NCBI RefSeq assembly: GCF_024349785.1
Contig: NZ_AP018817.1
Coordinates: 3,667,050-3,731,049 of the forward strand
Length of the DNA: 64,000 nucleotides
Direction of reading: 5' to 3'
Source: Sphingomonas bisphenolicum
GTDB lineage: Bacteria; Pseudomonadota; Alphaproteobacteria; Sphingomonadales; Sphingomonadaceae
In this document: positions 1 to 9,591 of the stretch, piece after piece
Position numbering within the stretch: the first letter of the stretch is position 1
Layout of the letters: each line of letters opens with the position of its first letter
The notes under the pieces: model-generated
What the model was told of the DNA's origin: nothing
Database searches by the model: none
Seen by the model: only the letters and a program-made list of their open reading frames with translations
Position numbers and translations under genes: made by a program

Positions 1-58
1 TTCTTGCGCTTCACTCGAGAGCGCAGCGGGGGCGTCGAATCGGCCCTTGCGCCGCCCG

Positions 59-2968
59 TTACAAGATATTCTGCAGCACCCGTTCCCAACTACATGCCTT
101 CGCCAGTCGCCGCGCTTCCTCCGCCATGGCGTTCAGCCCGCCATCATCCTTCGCCACCAGCATCGCCGCCAGCGCCTTTTCCAATTCGGCTGCGCTACCG
201 TCATAGACAATACCGGCATCTCCCCCGCCCATGACTTCCCGGATCATGCCGGCTTCGGTAATCACCGTCGGCACGCCAAAGGTGAGCGCCAGCATCAGCG
301 ATCCACTCGTCAAAACGTTGCGATAGGGATAGACGGCGAAATCCGCCGCTTTCAGAAAAACCTGAAGTTCCGCATCGTCTATATACCGATCGACGATATG
401 GATACGCGTTCTTTCGAACGCGCTCAGCGGCGTAGCTAAATTTTCGATCGGGCTTTCCGGCGCCGCGCCGGCGATCAGCAACAACGCGTTGGGGCGTTGC
501 GCCAGCACCTTGCGAAACGCCTCAACCAACGTGCCGATGCCTTTATATTTACGCACCTGGCCATTGAACAGAATGACGTCATCGGCAGGCGCAAGGCCGA
601 GGTAGGAACGGGCCGCATCTTGCGATACCAAATCGGCATATGCCCCGACATAATGACCATGCCTGGCAATCAGCACCTTGTGTCGCGGAATGGGGAACAG
701 GGCCTCGACCTCAGCGATCGAATATTCGCTGTGCAAATGCAATGCATCGGCCAGTTCCGTCAGCTTTTTGGACAGGTTTACTTCAACTTCGCGATGTTCT
801 GCATCGTGCGATATGACATTGTGAATAGTCCACACGACCTTGCCGCCCAGCGTCTTGAATTTTTCCAGCTTGGCGAGGAATTCATTCGCGCTGGCGGCAG
901 CTTCCTGCTCGCTCATTCCTGCCTTGAACAGGAAATTGAGCCAATGGAGATGGAATATATGCTCTGCCGGGCGTTCGGATATCGTGATCATCTGCAACGC
1001 AGCGTCGATCGTCCCGGCGCAGAATTCGGCATCATTGGCATGGGGGGCATAGAGGAGGCGCTGATAAGGATTGGCCCGGTAATAGGGCCAGAACATAACG
1101 AGCGGCCGTCCCTCTGCCCGCTGATACGTAACCCGCCGCGGTTCCTTGGGATCAGCGATATGGATATCCCAGAAATGAGCCAAGCCGGATCGCGTCAGTG
1201 CTTCGCGCTGCACGCGGTAGGTGTTGGTCGTTTGGAATCCTTCATTGACGTTGGACGTGTTTTCGCCATGCCAACGACGCTGGTACAAAATCTCGTCGAT
1301 GTGATGGAATTTACCGACTTCCGACAATTTCAAGAAAATATCATAGTCGACCGCGTTGACGATATCCTCGCGAAATTTTTCCGTCCGCTCCCACGCCAGT
1401 TTGCGAAACATGCGAAAATGGTGCGCGATGGACGTGATCATCATCTTCTCTCGCGAGAAGACGGGCCAACTATATTCGTTCTTGAGGAAATTTTCGTCCG
1501 CGTCGATGCGTTCGCAAGAGCCATAGCAACAGGCGACGTCCGTATTCTCGTCCAGGAAATCGGCCAGTCTGCGGACGGCGCCCGGCTTTAGACGATCGTC
1601 AGAATCGAGCTGGCCGATATAGATGCCCCGCGCCATGGCGATAGCGCGGTTGGACGCAAAGCCGATGCCGCCATTTGCTCCGGTTGTCCAGCGCACCCGT
1701 GGTTCGTCGCCATAATGGCGTTCCAAAACCCCCAGCGTGTCGTCAGGCGATCCGTCATCGGCGATGCAGACTTCCAAATCCTGCATGTCCTGTTCGAGCA
1801 CGCTGTCGATCGCCCGGCGGATATATTTACCGGCTTTGTAGGCCGGAATGTAGATGCTGACCTTGGGCACCTCATGCGCGCCATCCGTCTTGCGATCCCA
1901 ATGGTTGGGGCAAAGCTGAACATAGAGCTTTGCGTCGGCAGCCCCTTGGCCTTTCTTGGCCGAGAAATCCCGAATGTTTCGGGTGGCGATAGGCTGAAAA
2001 TAGCAGCCCCTATTATAGAGACGGAAACAAAATTCGCGCCCCGCATGGTAGGCGCCACCGAACCGAGGCTCGAACAACCCGCCAACATTGCGGAACAAGG
2101 TGCTGGTGACAGCAAAATTTAGCCCCAGAACATCGCGAAACGGATAGCGCCTGTTAACGATGTTCTTGTGGGCGCTGGTGCAAAATGGGGTAGCCCCGGA
2201 ATCAGCCAGCGGCGGGATCAAAGTCTGCACCACCTGATCCGATATCTGGCCCATGTGCGCGATCCGCAAAAATGTCATGGGATCAAGATCGATTACGCCA
2301 CTGGTGAATAGCAGCAGTCGCGTATCGCCGCTGATCCGCCACAACAGCGCGTTGGCTTCTTCGCTGGGAAACGCAATCGCGTGGAATGTCACATCAAGCC
2401 CACGGGGCTTTTTCCACCCTGACGGCTTCTCGCCTAAAATATGAAGCCTTATTCGACCGGCATAGCTCTGGGCGGCGATTGAGGCGAGCAGCGAGGGGAT
2501 GCCTTCTCCCTTCTCATCGACATGAATGATATCGATCGGCAAAGCCGCTCCAGCGCTGCTGCGCCAATTGGCATATTCTTCGATGTACCGGAAATCGTTA
2601 CAATTTCCAACCATGTCCGGAAGCGCCAACCCAGATGGATAAGGCTTTGGAAAGCTTGCGCCGTCCTTGATGGATCGGAAAGGAGGATGGAGTGGTCCGC
2701 CGATACCCCGATTATAGTCGGAGGGAATATTGATTTTCCGAACATCATCATTGGTCGCGACTCCGTTGATGAGTGTTTCGAAGAACAGGAACAGGTCGCT
2801 TTCGATATTATCGTTATATCGGATCGTATCGAGAATCCGATTGGCTTTATAGCCCTGTCCCAGCTCACGGAGATCAATCGCGGCCAGCGCGCGCGCCCAA
2901 TGATTTCTTGGGTTGGCGGATATCTGGGTCACCGACCCGGCGATATGAGACATTCTGATCTCCGTCAT
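59..2968 (-). CDS. Three-domain glycosyltransferase (GT2-like, GT2, GT4)
   Basis: Predicted cytoplasmic glycosyltransferase of 969 residues for surface polysaccharide assembly. The N-terminal third (about residues 120-360) resembles a degenerate GT2 fold. A clear GT2 domain starts near residue 370 (VSIYIPAYKAGKYIRRAIDS, then ADDGSPDD and the D-x-D-like QLDSDDR). The C-terminal third is GT4-like, with an LHWLNF motif and a nucleotide-sugar region around LFNGQVRKYKG. A single protein could therefore add two or three sugars in sequence. It is the leftmost gene of the minus-strand group and follows the small methyltransferase gene by about 35 bases. Domain calls are from motif reading; donor and acceptor sugars cannot be told from sequence. 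Confidence 0.85.
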   Translation of the reverse strand: MTEIRMSHIAGSVTQISANPRNHWARALAAIDLRELGQGYKANRILDTIRYNDNIESDLFLFFETLINGVATNDDVRKINIPSDYNRGIGGPLHPPFRSIKDGASFPKPYPSGLALPDMVGNCNDFRYIEEYANWRSSAGAALPIDIIHVDEKGEGIPSLLASIAAQSYAGRIRLHILGEKPSGWKKPRGLDVTFHAIAFPSEEANALLWRISGDTRLLLFTSGVIDLDPMTFLRIAHMGQISDQVVQTLIPPLADSGATPFCTSAHKNIVNRRYPFRDVLGLNFAVTSTLFRNVGGLFEPRFGGAYHAGREFCFRLYNRGCYFQPIATRNIRDFSAKKGQGAADAKLYVQLCPNHWDRKTDGAHEVPKVSIYIPAYKAGKYIRRAIDSVLEQDMQDLEVCIADDGSPDDTLGVLERHYGDEPRVRWTTGANGGIGFASNRAIAMARGIYIGQLDSDDRLKPGAVRRLADFLDENTDVACCYGSCERIDADENFLKNEYSWPVFSREKMMITSIAHHFRMFRKLAWERTEKFREDIVNAVDYDIFLKLSEVGKFHHIDEILYQRRWHGENTSNVNEGFQTTNTYRVQREALTRSGLAHFWDIHIADPKEPRRVTYQRAEGRPLVMFWPYYRANPYQRLLYAPHANDAEFCAGTIDAALQMITISERPAEHIFHLHWLNFLFKAGMSEQEAAASANEFLAKLEKFKTLGGKVVWTIHNVISHDAEHREVEVNLSKKLTELADALHLHSEYSIAEVEALFPIPRHKVLIARHGHYVGAYADLVSQDAARSYLGLAPADDVILFNGQVRKYKGIGTLVEAFRKVLAQRPNALLLIAGAAPESPIENLATPLSAFERTRIHIVDRYIDDAELQVFLKAADFAVYPYRNVLTSGSLMLALTFGVPTVITEAGMIREVMGGGDAGIVYDGSAAELEKALAAMLVAKDDGGLNAMAEEARRLAKACSWERVLQNIL

Positions 2969-3002
2969 TCAAGTCCGTGAAGGAACAGTATTTTGAAAGA
3001 TT

Positions 3003-3653
3003 TTATTTTAAAATGGGCAAATCAGGGACATGATCATAGTCCACCTTATCCGAACTAAATGTAGCGTGCGTACATAGTTCGAGCAAAAGGTCTGTCGTCC
3101 ATTCAGGCCATTCCTGCGGCTCAATATGAAAGACCGCCATACGCCCTATTATGTCCGAAGGCTTCAAAAGCGCTTCGACAGCATGATATGCTTTACGATC
3201 GGCATAATCGTCAAAGAGAACGGTCATCGGTTGCTTGGCACGAAGACAAGCGTTGACCAGACAGGCCGCCCGGAAACGGCCATCGATTAACACGACTTCG
3301 GGATGCCGGAAAAAATTTTCTGTCCAGATGGACGTCGGGTACCGATAGAATTTACGCCAGGAACTGTCGTCCTTGGCGCGTCCCCATGCGCCCGTTTCGC
3401 CGATATCGACATGATAGATGATGACCGGCGACGGCAGGTCGGCCTCGTCGAAGCGGCGCTGCAGTGACAGTGCCCATTGACGGTCCGTCTCGACGCTGAA
3501 AATGAGCTTCCCCGCCGCGCTGCCCCCCAGCACGGTGGAACCACCCGATCCATATTCGAGGATGACGCGCGCCTTATCATAGGTCTCCCGCAAGAATTCC
3601 GCTTCCATGGACGGAAGCGTCAATGCGGGCCAGCCTCCCTCTATCGCGGTCAT
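3003..3653 (-). CDS. Small class I SAM-dependent methyltransferase-like protein
   Basis: Predicted 216-residue methyltransferase-like protein. The glycine-rich SAM-binding motif is ILEYGSGGST near residue 35, followed by an acidic strand (FSVETD) and a VLIDGRFRAAC stretch typical of the Methyltransf_24-like group. The ATG at 3653 is chosen because it overlaps the stop of the upstream coiled-coil methyltransferase gene (TGATG), which implies translational coupling; the reading frame is open further upstream but inside that gene. Its position between two polysaccharide genes suggests sugar or lipid-linked glycan modification. The substrate is unknown. Confidence 0.75.
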   Translation of the reverse strand: MTAIEGGWPALTLPSMEAEFLRETYDKARVILEYGSGGSTVLGGSAAGKLIFSVETDRQWALSLQRRFDEADLPSPVIIYHVDIGETGAWGRAKDDSSWRKFYRYPTSIWTENFFRHPEVVLIDGRFRAACLVNACLRAKQPMTVLFDDYADRKAYHAVEALLKPSDIIGRMAVFHIEPQEWPEWTTDLLLELCTHATFSSDKVDYDHVPDLPILK

Positions 3654-6600
3654 CAGGAAGCACCCTGCGCAAGCGCAGCGTTCCAGAGAGTAAGCCGTGA
3701 AGCGCGCTGATATCTTGGGCTTTCCCAATTGGAATTGGCAGGCTCCTGAGTCAGATCGACGGTTGACCGCTGCTGAAAATAATCAATTTCCGCGTTCAAC
3801 GCTTGGGTAATGGTATCGAACTGGATCAGGGCTTCGCGCAACGCTTCCGTCTCCTGAATCTGCAGCGCCAACTCGCCCTGGATCGTGGCAACCATGCTGT
3901 CGCGTGTGCTCAATGCGTCGTGGAGGGCCAACTCAAGAGCTTCCAGTTCACGATAGTCGCTGCCGGTTGCGGCTGGCCGATGGGCATCTATTTCCGCCTG
4001 CGCCTCTTCAGCAGCGACGAGCTTGTCCTGAACGAAGCGCAACTCCATCGAAAGCGCCTGGATAACATTTTCGCTTTGCTCCATCGCCTGCAGGAGCGCC
4101 CTCGTCCCTTCGAGATGCCTCGCCAGTTCCTCGCGCGTCGCGGCCTCTTGGGCATCCCGCTCCGCGAGCATATCATCAAATTCGGCAATCCTGGCCTGAT
4201 AGGCTTGCACCTCCGCATTCATTTGCTGAGCCGCCGCCAATTGGTCTTTAAGCTCGCCAAACTCGACCTTCAAAGACAAGAGGAGGTTCTCGCTATGCGC
4301 AAGGTCTTCCAAAAGAATCTTTGTCCCCTTAAGCTGACGCGAAAATTCCTCGCGTGCGGCGAGCTCTTGCGACTGCATATCCTCGGCGGCCTTGGTCAAT
4401 TCCGCCTGCAGCCTGGCATTGTCGTCTCGGTGCTTTGCCAGATCGGCTTCGAAACCGCCGATCGAGTCCGCATATTGCATGGACGCCGCCTGGAAAGATG
4501 CCTGCCCTTCTTCCATCGCCTGGGCGTGCGCGGCTCTTTCAACGTCCCGCTGCTCGCTCAAAATCGTGCAGCGCTGCTGAGCCTCGGCCAGTTCCCCGGA
4601 CAGGCGCACCAACTCTCCTTCATGGGTCGCAATCAGCGTTCTCAACTGGGAAACCGTGGATATCGCCGACTGTTGCGCCTCTTCAAGCTGGGCATATGCC
4701 ATCTCGCGACCCGCACGGTCGGCCTGGAGCGTCGCCGACTCTTGCGACAGACGCTCTACATCCGCGCCCCGCTCGTCAAACGCCGCCTTGAGGTCAGCCA
4801 ATGCAGAGCGATCGGTCTCGCGTGCGGCCTCCAGCGCCTGGAGCGCCTCCGCATCGGCCTGCTTGCTCTCCAGCAGTTCGTCCCGCTCGGAGCGCAGGGT
4901 GTTCGACTCTTGCGACAGGCGCTCGACCTCCGCGATCCTATCATCAAACGCCGCCTTGAGATCGGACAATGCAGAGCGATCGGTCTCGCGCGCAGCCTCC
5001 AGCGCCTGGAGCGCCGTCGCGTCGGCCTGTTTGCTCTCCAGCAATTCGTCCCGCTCGGCACGCAGCGTCTTCGACTCTTGCGACAGGCGCTCGATATCCG
5101 CGCCCCGCCCATCAAACGCCCCCTTGAGCTCGGCCAAGGCAGAGCGATCGGTTTCGCGCGCAGCTTCCAGCGCCTGGAGCGCCGTCGCGTCGGCCTGCTG
5201 ACGTTCCAGCAGGTCGTCCCGCTCGGCACGAAGCGTTTTCGACTCTTGCGACAGGCGCTCGACATCCGCGCTCCGGTCATCAAACGCCGCCTTGAGGTCG
5301 ACCGACGCAGAACGATCGGCCTCGCGCGCGGCCTCCAGCGCCTGTAGCGCCTTCGCGTCGGCCTGTTGACGTTCCAGCAGGTCGTCCCGCTCGGCGTTCA
5401 ACAGCGTCAAATTCTGTTTGAGCTGCGCAATCTGTCCACCGCGCTCGGCAAACAGCTTCTCCAGCTCCAGCAATTTGGACTGGTCGGCCTGGCGTGATTG
5501 GTGCGCTTCCCGGGCCTTGGCTTCCTCCGCCTTTCGATGACTTTCCAGATCATCGCGCTCAGTCCGTAAAGCCGTCAACTCCTCCGACAGGCGGTCAATT
5601 TGCCCCTTGCGCCTTACCGCCACCGTCTTGAGTTCGGTAAATTCTGATTGCGCCTTTTCATACTCATTCTGCAACTGCAGGATCGAGGCGGCGCCCTCAT
5701 CCAGTTGCACTTGCAGCCGGCCGGTTTCGTCGCGCGCTTTTTTGAGACGATATTTCAGACGGTCCGCCTCGATTCTCCGCATTTCCTCGGCGATTTGAAG
5801 ATCGAAGGACTTGGCCTGTAAATTGGCGATCTGCCGGTGACGCCCCTCATATTGGGCGCGGCTGTCTTTCAGTTGCTCCGCAAGCTTTTCATATTCTGCC
5901 TTCAGCTCTTCGAAATGGCGACCGGCCGAGGAAGCCCGCTCTTCCTGCGACTGGCTGGACATTTCGTAATAATTCGCTGCGCCCAAACGGGTGAACATCT
6001 CTATGAATGCCTGGCGCGCCTGATGCTCCGGATGATCCTCGGTCAGCGATACCAGGTCGCCTAGCTGTTCAATCACATTCTTCCCGTAGAGCAGGACGGT
6101 CATCCCCTCCCCGCCCGGAAGTTGAATAGTGGGCATACGCGCCGACATTCCGTCGATGAAAGCGGCCACATCCCCCTCTGCCTGCGCCGTTCCGTGGACG
6201 AGAATGATGCTTTCATTGGACAGCTTGCCCAGCCATTTTTCCTGGATCGTTTCGATGACTGTAGCCGCGGTCAAGCCCGCCCGGGCAGTCGCGACCATGT
6301 CGATCAAAAGAAAATCGATGGAAGCGGCGGCGAAATGCCTGTCGCCTCGCCCGATGCCATCGGTCAGGATGCGGGAAAAATGACCGTATAAATCCGTATT
6401 ACGGGAAACCAGCTTTGCTGGCGCGTCGACGACATCGCCCTCCCCGGCCCAGGTTCCCACAGCGTCGCAGCGGGCGTCGGGCTGCACCCGGTGAAGGCAT
6501 TGACATGCGGCCATATAGGCAACGCCCTCGCCCACGCCGATTTCGACATATTGGCGCGGACGCGAAAGCTCCAACACCCAGAACAGAAAGGGGATATGCC

Positions 6601-6823
6601 ACAATATGACATCATTTCTGGCATATTGCGGCTGCCAAAAAAGCGCTTGGACGCGACTGGATCGCGGCATGACGGCGTTAAGGGGGGCCGACAGCAGGCC
6701 CTCTTCAGTTGTTACCTTCCTCATCATCACCCCAGCGCCCGAATCAGCTTGCCAAGAATAGCCACCATTCCTCCACCGCTTGTCAATATTATCGGCCCAA
6801 TCTGGCCGTCTCGCTTCCGTCAA
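3653..6823 (-). CDS. Methyltransferase domain fused to a very long coiled coil with tandem repeats
   Basis: 1056-residue protein. Residues about 60-265 look like a class I SAM-dependent methyltransferase (YVEIGVGEGVAYMA as motif I; a FLLIDMVATA strand and an ILVHGT strand follow). From about residue 290 to 1035 the sequence is almost continuous charged heptad coiled coil rich in E, K, R, Q, A and L. Residues about 471-695 are four near-identical 56-residue repeats (LSQES..LRAERD core). Further on, a second, more diverged repeat family (E-L-A-x-x-L-x-x-T-x-A-L-L) recurs three times at spacings of about 73 and 85 residues. No membrane segment is seen. The architecture recalls WbdD-type chain terminators, but no kinase domain is present. 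A role in polysaccharide length control is inference from architecture and context. Confidence 0.8.
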   Translation of the reverse strand: MTEARRPDWADNIDKRWRNGGYSWQADSGAGVMMRKVTTEEGLLSAPLNAVMPRSSRVQALFWQPQYARNDVILWHIPFLFWVLELSRPRQYVEIGVGEGVAYMAACQCLHRVQPDARCDAVGTWAGEGDVVDAPAKLVSRNTDLYGHFSRILTDGIGRGDRHFAAASIDFLLIDMVATARAGLTAATVIETIQEKWLGKLSNESIILVHGTAQAEGDVAAFIDGMSARMPTIQLPGGEGMTVLLYGKNVIEQLGDLVSLTEDHPEHQARQAFIEMFTRLGAANYYEMSSQSQEERASSAGRHFEELKAEYEKLAEQLKDSRAQYEGRHRQIANLQAKSFDLQIAEEMRRIEADRLKYRLKKARDETGRLQVQLDEGAASILQLQNEYEKAQSEFTELKTVAVRRKGQIDRLSEELTALRTERDDLESHRKAEEAKAREAHQSRQADQSKLLELEKLFAERGGQIAQLKQNLTLLNAERDDLLERQQADAKALQALEAAREADRSASVDLKAAFDDRSADVERLSQESKTLRAERDDLLERQQADATALQALEAARETDRSALAELKGAFDGRGADIERLSQESKTLRAERDELLESKQADATALQALEAARETDRSALSDLKAAFDDRIAEVERLSQESNTLRSERDELLESKQADAEALQALEAARETDRSALADLKAAFDERGADVERLSQESATLQADRAGREMAYAQLEEAQQSAISTVSQLRTLIATHEGELVRLSGELAEAQQRCTILSEQRDVERAAHAQAMEEGQASFQAASMQYADSIGGFEADLAKHRDDNARLQAELTKAAEDMQSQELAAREEFSRQLKGTKILLEDLAHSENLLLSLKVEFGELKDQLAAAQQMNAEVQAYQARIAEFDDMLAERDAQEAATREELARHLEGTRALLQAMEQSENVIQALSMELRFVQDKLVAAEEAQAEIDAHRPAATGSDYRELEALELALHDALSTRDSMVATIQGELALQIQETEALREALIQFDTITQALNAEIDYFQQRSTVDLTQEPANSNWESPRYQRASRLTLWNAALAQGAS
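4718..5389 (-). repeat. Four in-frame 168-bp tandem repeats
   Basis: Four consecutive copies of a 168-bp unit inside the coiled-coil methyltransferase gene. The same CTTGCGACAG phrase recurs at 4741, 4909, 5077 and 5245, exactly 168 bases apart. Because 168 is 56 codons (eight heptads), gain or loss of a unit by recombination would keep both the reading frame and the coiled-coil phase. Confidence 0.93.
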
Positions 6824-6838
6824 GAAGCGCCTTCCAGG

Positions 6839-7786
6839 CTATACCGGAACCGCTTCGATCAGACCAAGGTCGACCAAATCCGCCGTCCCCCTGTAACGCC
6901 GACTATCAGGATACATGAAGCTGAATCCTGAGAAACGTCTAATCGCCTCATCATAGACGCGATATTCGTAACTGCCTTGCCAATATTGCCCTCGCGCAAT
7001 CGCATCCGAAATATGCGCAAGCGCATCGCCATCGAACTTGAAATGCAACAGCGCGATCCAGCATGGGTCGTCCCCCAGAAGCGGCGGATCGACATAATGC
7101 GGGCTGACAAGAGTTTCATCTGCCGTCAAGCGAAACAGCGGATATTTCGTCATTTCCGGCATGAAATCAGGCTTGATGCGCGACAAGGTCCGCTGCCTGG
7201 GACCGCCCATTCGGCTGGTCAGCAGTTCCAGCCGGTTATCGCGATACCCTTCCGGATCGAAAAAGGGATAGGCCTGCAAAAAGGATTGGTCGGACCGACG
7301 ATGGTCGATCGCCAATGGCTTGTCGCTATACATGTCCAGCAAAAATCCCCGCACCCGCCGCAGGCCCGATCGTTCCGCAGCGGCAGCCAGTGATTGCAGA
7401 TTCTTTGTCCCGTGAAAGACGGCATGCTCGTCCGCATCCGCGAGCATGTACCAGCGGTCGCCATATTCTTCCACGAGGCGCATGATCCACCCGTGCTTCG
7501 CCTTAGCACTGAAAGGATCCAGCATCTCGAACAGATCGACATCGGCCTGGCTCGCCAGGAATTCACGCGAGCCATCGGTCGATCCGTTATCGACGAACAG
7601 GAAATGTGCCGCGCCCAGCCGCCGATAATGGGCCAGAAAATAGGGGAGTCGTCGAAGTTCGTTGCGGACAATGCAAATGACGATGGGTTGCCCGGGCCGA
7701 TCTGCGGCCAGCCTGGAAACGCCGACGCGAGTCAATCTGGCCGATCGAGCCAAGGCGCGAATTTCGTCCGCTTCCGTCGTCATCAT
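6839..7786 (-). CDS. Glycosyltransferase family 2-like protein (Glyco_tranf_2_4 type)
   Basis: 315-residue protein. It opens with an ICIVRNELRRLPYFLAHYR stretch, then FVDNGSTDGS and MLADADEH, which is the pattern of the GT2-like family in which a D-x-D variant (DADEH) coordinates the metal. This family is frequent in alphaproteobacterial polysaccharide clusters. It lies 15 bases upstream of the coiled-coil methyltransferase gene on the same strand, so the two are probably co-transcribed. Two ATG codons (7786 and 7783) are possible starts. The sugar transferred is unknown. Confidence 0.82.
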   Translation of the reverse strand: MMTTEADEIRALARSARLTRVGVSRLAADRPGQPIVICIVRNELRRLPYFLAHYRRLGAAHFLFVDNGSTDGSREFLASQADVDLFEMLDPFSAKAKHGWIMRLVEEYGDRWYMLADADEHAVFHGTKNLQSLAAAAERSGLRRVRGFLLDMYSDKPLAIDHRRSDQSFLQAYPFFDPEGYRDNRLELLTSRMGGPRQRTLSRIKPDFMPEMTKYPLFRLTADETLVSPHYVDPPLLGDDPCWIALLHFKFDGDALAHISDAIARGQYWQGSYEYRVYDEAIRRFSGFSFMYPDSRRYRGTADLVDLGLIEAVPV

Positions 7787-7849
7787 GATCCGGTCGAGGC
7801 GTAGCGCAGCCCAGCGATCAAACCAGCCTCCTTAGCGCGCCGATTGAAA

Positions 7850-7874
7850 GGCGTGCGCGTTCAACGCGCACGCC
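7850..7874 (-). terminator. Hairpin terminator after the pyruvyltransferase gene
   Basis: A perfect 11-bp stem (7850-7860 with 7864-7874) has a 3-base loop and, read leftward, is followed by TTTC. It lies just downstream of the gene ending at 7902 and would end that transcript before the glycosyltransferase gene starting at 7786. Confidence 0.65.
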
Positions 7875-7901
7875 CATCCCAATTAACAATATCGTGCGAC
7901 C

Positions 7902-8945
7902 TTAGTAACCGATCGCGCGATGCAAGCCCTGTCGCAAACTAACCATGACATCGGTTGCCCGGCTTCTCAGCATTTCCAGCGCAACGGGATCGTGCGGCGC
8001 CGGTTCGGGATCGAAACGGCTACACAGGGTAGGATCGTCAAACTTGGACAGCAGGTCGTCGCGACCGATCCTCTTCATAAAATTGCGGTTCTTGTTGGTG
8101 GGGATCAAGACGGTCGAAGGAACGCCGTACATCGTTGCCACAACGGTGCCGTGGAACTTCATGCTGACCAACGCCGTACAGCCGCCGATTGCTTCGGTCA
8201 GTTCGGTCAATGACTCGGTGTAGATCAGCTCCTTGTCGCCGCGGATATCGTCCGCATCCGCCCTGTCGCGGACGCCGACAATGCCTGTTCCCAGGATGAT
8301 ATGACGGACACGCCACCCTCTGGCGCGCTGCTGATCGGCAAGAGCGTTAATCTGCGAATAGTCATCTTCCAGATCAGGTCGCTGGCGGGTTACGATGCCC
8401 AGGATTTTCTGGTCCGCCGATTTCGCGACGGGAGGCAGATTCAAAGAGCATACCAAGTCCGGAGATTCAATGACTTCGACGGCCGGCTCGGCTTTGCTCA
8501 TGATCCATTTGCACGACTGCTCGTCACGGGCATGAATCATCTTGACCGAGGGATGTTGCAGAAAATTCTTGTACTTCTGAACGATCCAGTCCTTTTCGGC
8601 ATTCCCCTTATTCGTGTTTGCCCGAATGGGAACGCCTACGCCAACCACGAACACCGGCTTTTTCAAAAACTCCTTGCTGAAATAGCGCGCGTCGAGATTC
8701 CAGGGCTGAATAATGTCCCCGCCCCCGATGACGATAGCATCCACTTCCGCCACCATATCCTGCGGAGGCCTGGAATAATAGGGCTGCTCCAGCTTGTCGG
8801 CAAGAAAACGCAAGTCAAAGTCGTCTTGCAGAAATTGCTTGTAAACACTGACGAACAATTCGTCGCCGTAATTGCCATAACCAAAAAAGCCAGCCAGTCC
8901 CACAACTGGCTTCCTGCCGGTTTCAAGGCGAAGTTTTTCAACCAA
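7902..8945 (-). CDS. Polysaccharide pyruvyl transferase family protein
   Basis: Predicted to transfer pyruvate from phosphoenolpyruvate onto a sugar to give a ketal, adding negative charge to the polymer. The N-terminal GLAGFFGYGNYGDELF motif is the family signature, followed by VIGGGDIIQPW and, near the C-terminus, SMKFHGTVVATMYGVP (the usual H in the family's second half). The TTG at 8945 is chosen because GGGAGAG lies five bases upstream; the frame stays open to a TTG at 8969. It is transcribed away from the gene at 9592 and has its own hairpin terminator. Pyruvylation is common in sphingomonad and rhizobial exopolysaccharides. Confidence 0.85.
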   Translation of the reverse strand: MVEKLRLETGRKPVVGLAGFFGYGNYGDELFVSVYKQFLQDDFDLRFLADKLEQPYYSRPPQDMVAEVDAIVIGGGDIIQPWNLDARYFSKEFLKKPVFVVGVGVPIRANTNKGNAEKDWIVQKYKNFLQHPSVKMIHARDEQSCKWIMSKAEPAVEVIESPDLVCSLNLPPVAKSADQKILGIVTRQRPDLEDDYSQINALADQQRARGWRVRHIILGTGIVGVRDRADADDIRGDKELIYTESLTELTEAIGGCTALVSMKFHGTVVATMYGVPSTVLIPTNKNRNFMKRIGRDDLLSKFDDPTLCSRFDPEPAPHDPVALEMLRSRATDVMVSLRQGLHRAIGY

Positions 8946-9591
8946 AAAGTCTCTCCCTATGCGTGCCAATACGCCTGGAATGATGGAGCGTCATGAAGAC
9001 ATAAAAGAAGCTGTATCACGGAAACTTTTCGGACCGTCCCACCTCCGCTCACTCTTTCGACATGCCAGATTTCCTCGCAAAACCCAATGGCAGACGATCA
9101 TCACAGCGGCTAGCCACCCTACCGAATGTCATGTTTCTAGTATGACTTATCAAATCGACAAGCCGTAAAATAAGAAGTTTAGGCGATGGAGATTCCGCTC
9201 CATATGGGCTTTTTATACTGACGCCCGTCCAAATTTGCGGTCACCTCACACCCATATGACCCTTTCAAAACACCCGGTTGGACGATCCAATCATCGCAGG
9301 ATGGACCAATTAAACGGCGAATATCAAGCCCAATTCGCCGCTCCAAAGACATTGTGGCCAGCACGCGCCCCTGCCCGACGGTTCACACGAGGAGTGGCGC
9401 CGCACATCGCAATCGCCCTTCGGCGATTGCGCGCCATGGAGGCGCAGTCCAGCCCTGAAAAACCTGGCAAACGGAACGCGCAGACGGCGGAAACAACCGG
9501 GCCCGACAGCGGCGCCGGCGACCAATACGCACTTGCCGCTCGCCCCATTGGTCTGCTACCGACCACGTCTATTACTTAACGGGGATAGCCA
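8946..9591. other. Divergent intergenic region of about 650 bases
   Basis: No convincing gene is seen between the leftward pyruvyltransferase and the rightward gene at 9592. Part of it (about 9120-9240) is noticeably AT-richer than its surroundings and probably holds the two divergent promoters. The open frames here have out-of-frame-type composition and no ribosome binding sites. Confidence 0.5.

Noticed and set aside
3803..5347. Long plus-strand open frame (514 codons) opposite the coiled-coil gene
   Set aside because: It mirrors the repeats of the real minus-strand gene; composition is Leu/Arg-rich antisense type and there is no ribosome site.
4718..5389. Regular repeats as a possible CRISPR array
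   Set aside because: The units are contiguous, 168 bp long, without spacers, and code in frame for coiled coil.
9235..9579. 114-codon plus-strand frame before the beta-module gene
   Set aside because: Composition looks out of frame and the next gene has its own GTG start with a good ribosome site.
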